A program made the position numbers and the translations under genes. From positions 1 to 5,148 of the forward strand of contig PXEJ01000028.1 in the NCBI GenBank assembly GCA_003566215.1: DNA of 5,148 nt. The letters are read 5' to 3'. Origin of the DNA: Cyanobacteria bacterium T3Sed10_376R1m. GTDB taxonomy: Bacteria > Cyanobacteriota > Cyanobacteriia > Cyanobacteriales > Cyanobacteriaceae. Positions within the stretch are counted from its first letter, which is position 1, and the number at the start of each line of letters is the position of its first letter. This document shows, piece by piece, positions 1 to 5,148 of the stretch. The notes under the pieces are model-generated. The model was given only the letters and a program-made list of their open reading frames with translations, did no database searches and was not told the DNA's origin.

Positions 1-1178
1 GTTCCCAAGACTTTGATAAAGCCGGAGAATTGCGCGATCGAGAAATGGAAATTAAAGCCGAAATTCGTGGTTTAGCAGATCAGAAAAAAGACGGCACCAA
101 AGTTAGCGACAACCCCATTGTCAATGAAGAAGAAATCGCCCACATCGTAGCTTCTTGGACTGGTGTACCTCTTCAAAAATTGACCGAATCCGAGTCCGAA
201 AAACTTCTGCACATGGAAGAAACTCTCCATCAAAGAATCATCGGTCAAGAAGATGCCGTTAAAGCCATCTCCCGTGCCATTCGTCGTGCCAGAGTTGGCT
301 TGAAGAACCCCAACCGTCCTATTGCATCTTTCATCTTCTCAGGACCTACAGGGGTCGGTAAAACAGAGCTTACTAAAGCCCTTGCTACTTATTTCTTCGG
401 TTCAGAAGACTCCATGATTCGTTTAGATATGTCTGAATACATGGAACGTCATACCGTATCCAAATTAATCGGCTCACCTCCGGGGTATGTCGGTTATAAC
501 GAAGGAGGACAACTTACCGAAGCAGTACGTCGTCGCCCCTACACCGTAGTCCTATTTGATGAAATAGAAAAAGCACACCCAGACGTGTTTAACCTTCTTT
601 TACAAATTTTAGAAGATGGACGTTTAACCGATGCCAAAGGGCGTACCGTGGACTTTAAAAATACCCTCCTAATCATGACTTCCAACATTGGTTCAAAAGT
701 CATTGAAAAAGGTGGCGGTGGATTAGGATTTGAACTCGAAGACGATAAAAATGAGTCTCAATATAATCGGATTCGCTCCCTTGTTAATGAAGAGTTGAAA
801 AACTACTTCCGTCCAGAATTTCTTAACCGTCTTGACGAAATTATTGTCTTCCGTCAACTCAATAAAGACGAAGTCAAAGAAATTTCCGAACTCTTACTCA
901 AAGAAGTGTTTGTTCGTCTAACGGAAAGAGAAATTACCCTGACGGTGACAGATAAATTCAAAGAGCGTTTAGTCGATGAAGGATATAACCCCGCCTACGG
1001 TGCTCGACCATTACGTCGTGCCATCATGCGTTTATTAGAAGACGTATTGGCAGAGGAAATTTTATCTCAACGCTTGAAAGAAGGAGATGTTGCCTGTGTG
1101 GATGTTGATGAGGAAGGAAAAGTTATTATCAAAGCTGAAGAAAATACCACTCCTTTACTTGAAAAGGCAGGAGTATAG
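1..1178 (+). CDS. clpC: ATP-dependent Clp protease ATP-binding subunit ClpC, C-terminal 391 residues (5' end outside window)
   Basis: This is the C-terminal part of the Hsp100/Clp AAA+ unfoldase that feeds substrates to the Clp peptidase in the cytosol. The frame is open from base 3 (reads [10 protein letters not shown]), so the gene starts upstream; a TTG at 30 is an internal Leu codon, not a start. Domains in order: the end of the UVR/M-domain coiled coil ([16 protein letters not shown]), then the second AAA+ module with Walker A GPTGVGKT (bases 342-365), Walker B VVLFDEIE (546-569), sensor 1 TSN (678-686), a GLGF loop (720-731) matching the ClpP-docking loop, the arginine-finger segment [10 protein letters not shown] (810-839) and sensor 2 GARPLRR (999-1019). 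All key residues are intact. Family proteins are about 820 residues, so roughly half is here. The UVR linker and overall wording separate it from ClpB. It ends at TAG 1176-1178 and is followed by its own terminator. Confidence 0.97.
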   Translation, partial: SQDFDKAGELRDREMEIKAEIRGLADQKKDGTKVSDNPIVNEEEIAHIVASWTGVPLQKLTESESEKLLHMEETLHQRIIGQEDAVKAISRAIRRARVGLKNPNRPIASFIFSGPTGVGKTELTKALATYFFGSEDSMIRLDMSEYMERHTVSKLIGSPPGYVGYNEGGQLTEAVRRRPYTVVLFDEIEKAHPDVFNLLLQILEDGRLTDAKGRTVDFKNTLLIMTSNIGSKVIEKGGGGLGFELEDDKNESQYNRIRSLVNEELKNYFRPEFLNRLDEIIVFRQLNKDEVKEISELLLKEVFVRLTEREITLTVTDKFKERLVDEGYNPAYGARPLRRAIMRLLEDVLAEEILSQRLKEGDVACVDVDEEGKVIIKAEENTTPLLEKAGV

Positions 1179-1221
1179 GTAGATTAATTTTTTCATCTTG
1201 TGTCTGAAAATTTAGTTTTTG

Positions 1222-1250
1222 GGGTGGGTATTATGCTCACCCTTTTTTTT
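1222..1250 (+). terminator. Intrinsic terminator of clpC
   Basis: An 8-bp stem GGGTGGGT (1222-1229) pairs with GCTCACCC (1235-1242), with two G-T wobbles, around the loop ATTAT. Eight T follow (1243-1250). It lies 43 nt after the clpC stop. Read on the minus strand the stem is followed by CAAAAAC, so it should not terminate the convergent DUF1997 transcript. Confidence 0.9.
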
Positions 1251-1256
1251 ATTCCC

Positions 1257-1838
1257 TTAGATGGAGCTAAGATTAATCGGGTAATTATTATTTACTGTTT
1301 CCTCAGAATTTTCGGCAACAAAATCATAATAATCTTGAATTAATTGGGACATCAATCTTTGTTTAATGCGCATCAAAACTCCCTTTAAGAGACTGTTACC
1401 CGTACTTTGTAACAAGGGCTGAGGAGTTAACCATAGTGGTGGTGGCAAATCAACTTTTACTTGTAAATTTACCTTTCCCTTCAAAAAAACTTCCCCGTCA
1501 ATTTCTTCTGAAGTTAACTTTCCTTTGAGAAAAAGAGAAAAACGACGATTTATATATTCAATACCTTTAATTTCACAGGATTCAGAATTCAAATAGACAC
1601 AGCCAGAAGCCCCAGCCCATACTTTGAGTACAACAATAGGTTGAAAATGATAGACATCGAGAAAATTAAGGGGGTGCATCCTCAGTTTGTAACAATTATT
1701 GGGCAAAGGTGTCATTAACTTCTCATCGGCAATGGCTTTGACAAGTCTTTGGGGTTGCCGTAGATAGTGTTGAATGGGAGTTGATTTTTGTTGTACCTTT
1801 AAATTAACCTTCTCCTCAGCCTCGAAACAAATATTCAT
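1257..1838 (-). CDS. DUF1997 family protein
   Basis: A protein of about 193 residues matching, from memory, the DUF1997 family of cyanobacteria and plastid-bearing plants, whose function is unknown. Recognisable family segments are the N-terminal F-x-A block, PIQHYLRQPQRLVKAI, LRMHPLNFLDVYHFQP, VVLKVW, the CEIKGIEYINRRF block, VDLPPPLWLTPQPLL and GNSLLKGVLMRIKQRLMSQL. There is no signal peptide, membrane segment or metal motif; the alternating beta-rich pattern suggests a soluble lipid- or START-like fold, which is inference only. The start is uncertain. ATG at 1838 gives MNICFEAEEKV, which fits the family N-terminus. A TTG at 1850 adds four residues and has a Shine-Dalgarno-like AAGGAAG 7 nt upstream. 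The gene is convergent with clpC, 78 bp apart, and last in the minus-strand run. Confidence 0.88.
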   Translation of the reverse strand: MNICFEAEEKVNLKVQQKSTPIQHYLRQPQRLVKAIADEKLMTPLPNNCYKLRMHPLNFLDVYHFQPIVVLKVWAGASGCVYLNSESCEIKGIEYINRRFSLFLKGKLTSEEIDGEVFLKGKVNLQVKVDLPPPLWLTPQPLLQSTGNSLLKGVLMRIKQRLMSQLIQDYYDFVAENSEETVNNNYPINLSSI

Positions 1839-1877
1839 ATTGTTAAACAATGATTGACTTCCTTTTTTTAATCTTAG

Positions 1878-1895
1878 TTTACATTTCTTAACACT
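1878..1895 (+). promoter_or_regulatory. Possible HLR1-like (RpaB) direct repeat upstream of the DUF1997 gene
   Basis: TTTACATT, two spacer bases, then TTAACACT. The cyanobacterial HLR1 site bound by the response regulator RpaB is two (G/T)TTACA(T/A)(T/A) octamers separated by 2 nt. The first octamer matches fully and the second at 6 of 8 positions. The site lies 28-45 nt before the TTG start candidate, where a core promoter would be expected (weak -10 candidates TAAACT and TAAGAT on the minus strand). One degenerate match in AT-rich DNA is weak evidence. Confidence 0.3.
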
Positions 1896-1948
1896 TTAGT
1901 TCGGTTATTCCCCATCCTAGAGGAAAAGTCCTTTGTTCTGGATTTCTT

Positions 1949-2152
1949 CTAATTATTGTTTGCCCTTGCATCTTTAACTGCAAATATAAAAGAAGTGATA
2001 GTTAAGGGAATACAAAAACCAAGAATTAAACGAGTTAAACTTTCTCCTAACTCGGGATTTCCTGAAGTTAACTCAAATATTGAACCGACAACTGCGATCG
2101 CACTTATACAAGAAACAAGTAGCAAAATGCTACTTTTGGGGGTCATATACAT
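1949..2152 (-). CDS. Small two-helix membrane protein (hypothetical)
   Basis: A 67-residue protein of unknown function. Two hydrophobic segments, about residues 7-28 (SSILLLVSCISAIAVVG core) and 41-59 (RLILGFCIPLTITSFIFAV), flank a polar loop ELTSGNPELGES, and the tail KDARANNN is charged and polar. This predicts a hairpin inner- or thylakoid-membrane protein. I recall similar small cyanobacterial hypotheticals with FEL-SGNP loops and DARANN tails, but cannot name a family. ATG at 2152 or at 2146 (MTPKSS) could be the start, and neither has a Shine-Dalgarno sequence. It shares the strand of both neighbours. The overlapping plus-strand frame at 1956-2174 looks like its shadow, since this strand reads as a coherent two-helix protein and the other does not. 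Confidence 0.68.
   Translation of the reverse strand: MYMTPKSSILLLVSCISAIAVVGSIFELTSGNPELGESLTRLILGFCIPLTITSFIFAVKDARANNN
2094..2101. repeat. HIP1 octamer GCGATCGC
   Basis: A perfect copy of the highly iterated palindrome 1 of cyanobacterial genomes. It sits inside the small membrane protein gene, where it encodes part of SAIAV. It is useful as a taxonomic marker. Confidence 0.9.
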
Positions 2153-2162
2153 AATAATTTTA

Positions 2163-2190
2163 AAAAAATATTAAATTATGAAACCATAAT
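2163..2190 (-). terminator. Weak AT-rich hairpin with T-rich tail after the zinc-ribbon gene
   Basis: On the minus strand ATTATG, loop GTTT and CATAAT form a perfect 6-bp stem (2190-2175), followed by TTAATATTTTTTT. The layout is that of an intrinsic terminator, but the stem has a single G-C pair, so it may be inefficient. It falls between the zinc-ribbon gene (stop at 2237) and the small membrane gene (start at 2152). A second hairpin, ACCATA with TATGGT (2183-2188 and 2197-2202), overlaps it and could not form at the same time. Confidence 0.3.
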
Positions 2191-2236
2191 ACAATATATG
2201 GTGTTTTAGATTCTGCTGTTCTATTCAGTCTTTCCC

Positions 2237-2623
2237 TTAATTATCATCAATCCTTTTAACAGAAACATCCACCGCATTAACATCGATAGTACCTTCAGGG
2301 GTTAAGCGTTCAAAATGACCACCATGGACTTGCAATAATTCTCCACAATTAGGACAACGACATTGAGCATTATTAAAACCAGAAAAAGTGTAATCACAAA
2401 CAGGACAACTATCTTCTACGATATTACGTTTTAACCACCATCGAAAAATCCAAAATCCAATAATAGGAGTAATGATTAAAAAAGCAATAAAAATTAAAAA
2501 TCCATTAACCACCCATTGTAAACCAACAGTTCCCAGAAGTAGCCCTAAAACAATTAGAGAAATAAGGCAGCCAAAATTAGAATTATTAAGGTTAATTAAT
2601 CCACTTTGAAATTTTTGTTTCAT
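2237..2623 (-). CDS. Membrane-anchored zinc-ribbon protein (hypothetical)
   Basis: A 128-residue protein of unknown function. Residues about 17-37 (FGCLISLIVLGLLLGTVGLQ) and 40-63 (NGFLIFIAFLIITPIIGFWI, then FRWW) are hydrophobic and predict two membrane helices. They are followed by a soluble treble-cysteine-pair region: C73-P-V-C76 and C90-P-N-C93, a classic four-cysteine zinc ribbon, with an extra C88. The C-terminus is hydrophilic (GHFERLTPEGTIDVNAVDVSV). From memory this arrangement, including the start MK--SG-INL and the GTIDV-AVDV ending, is conserved among cyanobacterial hypotheticals. Zinc binding and membrane location are predictions from motif and hydropathy. The start is ATG at 2623 with no Shine-Dalgarno sequence. 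It lies 39 nt after the DUF2256 stop and probably shares its transcript. Confidence 0.88.
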   Translation of the reverse strand: MKQKFQSGLINLNNSNFGCLISLIVLGLLLGTVGLQWVVNGFLIFIAFLIITPIIGFWIFRWWLKRNIVEDSCPVCDYTFSGFNNAQCRCPNCGELLQVHGGHFERLTPEGTIDVNAVDVSVKRIDDN

Positions 2624-2662
2624 ATTTTATTAAAATGTTATAAACAAATATTAATGTTTTTG

Positions 2663-2815
2663 TTAATTTAATTGATTACGATGAGTGCGACATCGTTGAG
2701 AACAATATTTAACCTCATCCCAAGACTTTGCCCACTTTTTGCGCCATGTAAAAGATAAACCACAAACAGGACATATTTTACTGGGAAAATCTGACTTTTT
2801 TCTTTGTTTTGCCAT
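2663..2815 (-). CDS. DUF2256 family small zinc-binding protein
   Basis: A 50-residue protein, read by translating the minus strand from ATG 2815 to TAA 2663-2665. Its sequence runs [19 protein letters not shown], then [20 protein letters not shown], then [11 protein letters not shown]. It matches the DUF2256 family closely: [24 protein letters not shown]. Cysteines C15 and C18 pair with C38 and C42 as a likely zinc site. The basic N-terminus and aromatic-rich middle suggest nucleic acid or protein binding, but the function is unknown. Members are often found near cryptochrome/photolyase genes in other bacteria (recalled); no such gene is here. The ATG begins 2 nt after the stop of the upstream YciO-type gene (TAG-GG-ATG), which indicates translational coupling in one operon. 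Confidence 0.93.
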   Translation of the reverse strand: MAKQRKKSDFPSKICPVCGLSFTWRKKWAKSWDEVKYCSQRCRTHRNQLN

Positions 2816-2817
2816 CC

Positions 2818-3474
2818 CTAAACATTAGTAAAAGTTAACCAATCCTCTATCTTTTCCCATCCTAACCCCTTTCTAACTAAAGACGGTTCAGGGGTACTTA
2901 GATCAATAATAGTAGAGACTTTAAGCCCTGGGGGAGTCTCATCATCAAGAATAATATCTACTTGTTTTTCTAAATGATCAAATAGCTTCACTTTTTCCCA
3001 TTCATAGGAAGGATATTCCCCATCCTCATCTGGTAAATGGGCGGAAGTGGAAATAATGGGATTATCTAAAGATTCTAATAGAGTATGACAAATATTATGA
3101 TCAGGAACTCTAATTCCCGTTGTTTTACGCTTAGGAGACATGACCAATTTAGGGACTAATTTTGTGGTAGGTAAAAGAAAAGTAAAAGGTCCTGGAATTA
3201 ATCTTTTCATGATACGATAAGCCTCATCACTAACCACGGCATATTCGGAAATGTGAGATAAAGAAGAGCAGAGGAAAGTTAAAGGTTTATCACTAGATAA
3301 TTGTTTTATTCGTCTTACTCTTTCAACCGCCGATTTAGAATTTAAATCACAGCCAATAGCATAAACTGTATCAGTGGGATAAAGCATGATTGCTCCCTTT
3401 TTAAGTGCTTGAACAATTTGATCAATGGAGCGCTCTTGGGGATTTTTAGAGTTTAATTGATAGATAGTAGCCAT
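2818..3474 (-). CDS. Sua5/YciO/YrdC family protein, YciO-type (annotated class: L-threonylcarbamoyladenylate synthase)
   Basis: An intact 218-residue single-domain protein. The family makes threonylcarbamoyl-AMP from threonine, bicarbonate and ATP for the tRNA modification t6A, in the cytosol. Family blocks: [17 protein letters not shown] (11-27), [12 protein letters not shown] (32-43), [15 protein letters not shown] (55-69), IPGPFTFLL (93-101), [10 protein letters not shown] (115-124), ISTSAHLP (141-148) and [16 protein letters not shown] (187-205). The details follow E. coli YciO rather than TsaC (YrdC): the NPQ-R start, KQL where canonical enzymes have K-x-R, A in place of G in YGLG, and STSAHL in place of SAN. 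There is no Sua5 C-terminal domain. The assignment to the superfamily is firm, but t6A activity is not proven by sequence. The ATG at 3474 fits the family N-terminus. It diverges from larC across 27 bp and is tightly followed by DUF2256. Confidence 0.92.
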   Translation of the reverse strand: MATIYQLNSKNPQERSIDQIVQALKKGAIMLYPTDTVYAIGCDLNSKSAVERVRRIKQLSSDKPLTFLCSSLSHISEYAVVSDEAYRIMKRLIPGPFTFLLPTTKLVPKLVMSPKRKTTGIRVPDHNICHTLLESLDNPIISTSAHLPDEDGEYPSYEWEKVKLFDHLEKQVDIILDDETPPGLKVSTIIDLSTPEPSLVRKGLGWEKIEDWLTFTNV

Positions 3475-3501
3475 TTTAAAATGATAATTTATTATTAACC
3501 A
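3457..3501. promoter_or_regulatory. Compact divergent start region between the YciO-type gene and larC
   Basis: Only 27 bp separate the two ATGs. On the plus strand TAAAAT (3477-3482) and GATAAT (3483-3488) are each 5 of 6 matches to a -10 box, with TTGATA (3457-3462) as a -35 candidate, but the spacers (14 or 20 nt) are poor. Any promoter for either gene must reach into the other's coding region, and the leaders must be very short. An in-frame TAA at 3496-3498 fixes the larC start at 3502. No Shine-Dalgarno sequence is seen before larC. Confidence 0.35.
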
Positions 3502-4704
3502 ATGCCACAGATAGCTTATTTACAATGTCCAACAGGTATTGCCGGGGATATGTTTCTTGGAGCATTAGTTGATGCTGGTGTACCCCTTGAGTATCTCACA
3601 AATCAATTAGCAAAGCTAAATTTAACCGATGAATATGTTTTAACAAGGGAAGAAGTACACCGAAAAGGACAACGGGCAACTAAAATTGAGGTTAACCTCA
3701 ATGATCATAGTCATAACCATCACCGTCATTTAGCAGACATTAAACATATTATTCATCAAGCTAATTTACCTGATGCGGTTACTCAGGACAGTTTAACTAT
3801 ATTTGGTCAACTTGCGATCGCAGAGGGCAAAGTTCATGGAATTTCTCCAGAAAAAGTCCACTTTCATGAAGTAGGTGCAACGGACGCTTTAATTGATATT
3901 ATTGGTACTTGTATCGGTTTAGACTATTTACAGGTCAAACACATATACTGCTCAGAATTACCCACAGGGGGAGGTATGGTAGAAGCAGCCCATGGACTCT
4001 TACCTGTACCTGTACCAGCAGTGCTAGAATTGCTACAAACCCGTCAAGTACCCCTGTATAGTAACGGCATTGAAAAAGAATTAGTTACCCCTACCGGAGC
4101 GGCTATTGTCACCGCCCTAGTTGAAGATTTTGGACCACCACCCACCATGAAACTAGAGCGCATTGGTTTAGGGGCAGGAAATCAAGATTTAGCTATTCCC
4201 AATATTCTACGACTGTGGCTTGGGGAAACAGAAGAATCTATTAAACAAGAAAGAATTGCCATCTTGGAAACTCAAATAGATGATTTAAACCCACAAATTT
4301 TCGGTTACTTATTTGAGTTACTTTTAAATAAGGGTGCAAAAGATGTTTTTACTCAACCGATAAGCATGAAAAAAAGCCGCCCCGGAATTTTGTTGACGAT
4401 AATCTGTGACATTGACAAAATAAAAGATTGTCAAAATATTATTTTTAGAGAAACATCTACCATTGGTATTCGTCAACAGATTCAAACCCGTTCGGTTTTG
4501 GCAAGGGAAATTAAAATTGCCCAGACTAAATATGGGGAGGTGAGAATAAAAATTGCTCGAAGTGGTTCACAGATTATCAACATAAAACCAGAATATGAAG
4601 ACTGTTTAACCTTAGCTAAAAAATATGATGTTCCTCTCAAAGACATTACCCTAGAAGCTCACCTCAATTTTATTTCGCAATTGAATCAGGATAATAAAAA
4701 TTAA
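3502..4704 (+). CDS. larC: Nickel-pincer cofactor biosynthesis protein LarC (nickel chelatase)
   Basis: An intact 400-residue LarC. It inserts nickel into pyridinium-3,5-bisthiocarboxylate mononucleotide in a CTP-dependent step, completing the cofactor of lactate racemase (LarA) and related enzymes, after LarB and LarE. Family landmarks: IAYLQCPTGIAGDMFLGALVDAG (4-26), a His cluster DHSHNHHRH (68-76) likely to handle nickel, VHFHEVGATDALIDI (119-133), ELPTGGG (152-158), HGLLPVPVPAV (164-174), TPTGAA (196-201), and the C-terminal LarC2 part with QIDDLNPQ (259-266), ISMKKSRPG (287-295) and RETSTIGIR (316-324). In Lactobacillus LarC is made by ribosomal frameshifting from two frames; here it is one continuous frame. 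Neither larB, larE nor larA is in this window. The stop is immediately followed by the groEL terminator palindrome. Confidence 0.96.
   Translation: MPQIAYLQCPTGIAGDMFLGALVDAGVPLEYLTNQLAKLNLTDEYVLTREEVHRKGQRATKIEVNLNDHSHNHHRHLADIKHIIHQANLPDAVTQDSLTIFGQLAIAEGKVHGISPEKVHFHEVGATDALIDIIGTCIGLDYLQVKHIYCSELPTGGGMVEAAHGLLPVPVPAVLELLQTRQVPLYSNGIEKELVTPTGAAIVTALVEDFGPPPTMKLERIGLGAGNQDLAIPNILRLWLGETEESIKQERIAILETQIDDLNPQIFGYLFELLLNKGAKDVFTQPISMKKSRPGILLTIICDIDKIKDCQNIIFRETSTIGIRQQIQTRSVLAREIKIAQTKYGEVRIKIARSGSQIINIKPEYEDCLTLAKKYDVPLKDITLEAHLNFISQLNQDNKN
3814..3821. repeat. HIP1 octamer GCGATCGC
   Basis: The second perfect HIP1 palindrome of the window. It lies within larC and encodes part of LAIAEG. 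Confidence 0.9.
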
Positions 4705-4723
4705 AGGTGGGCAAATGCCCACC
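4692..4723 (-). terminator. Intrinsic terminator of groEL, built on a GGTGGGC palindrome
   Basis: The perfect 7-bp stem GGTGGGC/GCCCACC (4706-4712 with 4717-4723) has a 4-nt loop. On the minus strand it is followed by TTTAATTTTTATTATT, which lies inside the last codons of larC. On the plus strand it is followed by CTACGG, with no T run, so it suits groEL rather than larC. It starts 25 nt after the groEL stop. Confidence 0.82.
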
Positions 4724-4728
4724 CTACG
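4706..4728. repeat. Candidate dispersed cyanobacterial palindrome (GGTGGGC...GCCCACCCTAC type)
   Basis: GGTGGGCAAATGCCCACC followed by CTACG resembles a short palindrome that I recall being scattered between genes of many cyanobacterial genomes (GTAGGGTGGGCAnTGCCCACC). The sequence directly shows only the palindrome and its CTAC flank; its dispersed nature is recalled and not checked here. Confidence 0.5.
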
Positions 4729-4748
4729 GATTAAATTAGAGGGTAAAA

Positions 4749-5148
<400 letters not shown>

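Noticed and set aside
30..32. TTG as a start codon for clpC
   Set aside because: The frame is open upstream and the residues before it (SQDFDKAGE) complete the UVR motif, so this is an internal Leu.
1222..1242. clpC hairpin as a bidirectional terminator also serving the DUF1997 gene
   Set aside because: On the minus strand the stem is followed by CAAAAAC and not by a T run.
1921..1932. Short AGGA/TCCT inverted repeat between the DUF1997 and small membrane genes
   Set aside because: It is a 4-bp stem with no T tail, expected by chance.
1956..2174. Plus-strand frame of 72 codons
   Set aside because: It lies almost exactly opposite the two-helix membrane protein, has no recognisable family or domain features, and is isolated on its strand.
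3703..3729. His-rich run in larC as a sign of a frameshift or low-complexity insertion
   Set aside because: A histidine cluster at this point is a normal LarC feature, and the frame continues with conserved sequence on both sides.

Overview
The window is ordinary chromosomal DNA of a cyanobacterium. Two perfect HIP1 octamers (GCGATCGC, at 2094-2101 and 3814-3821), an AT-rich composition, and protein families typical of cyanobacteria (ClpC with a UVR linker, DUF1997, DUF2256, a membrane-anchored zinc ribbon) all point that way. The style resembles AT-rich unicellular genera such as Cyanobacterium or Geminocystis, but the genus is a guess. No rRNA, tRNA, CRISPR array, insertion sequence or phage gene is visible.

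Layout: (1) 1-1178, + strand: the 3' half of clpC (Hsp100 unfoldase of the Clp protease), closed by a strong intrinsic terminator at 1222-1250. (2) 1257-3474, - strand: five genes in one direction. In transcription order they are a YciO-type Sua5/YciO/YrdC protein (3474-2818), a 50-residue DUF2256 zinc-binding protein starting 2 nt after its stop (2815-2663), a two-helix membrane protein with a zinc ribbon (2623-2237), a 67-residue two-helix membrane protein (2152-1949) and a DUF1997 protein (1838-1257). The first three are close enough to be one operon. The 84-110 nt gaps before the last two allow separate promoters. (3) 3502-4704, + strand: larC, the nickel-inserting enzyme of nickel-pincer cofactor synthesis, divergent from the YciO-type gene across only 27 bp. 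(4) 4749-5148, - strand: the 3' end of groEL, convergent with larC and closed by a palindromic terminator at 4692-4723.

The two edge genes are protein quality-control genes pointing inward. The genes between them have no evident common pathway; several are predicted metal binders (two zinc proteins and the nickel chelatase), which may be coincidence. I find no convincing new defence or mobile system. The points most worth a second look are the altered active-site motifs of the YciO-type protein, its tight coupling to DUF2256, a probably dispersed palindrome reused as the groEL terminator, and an exact 24-bp tandem duplication in the GroEL tail. Every stretch between genes is shorter than 300 bases.
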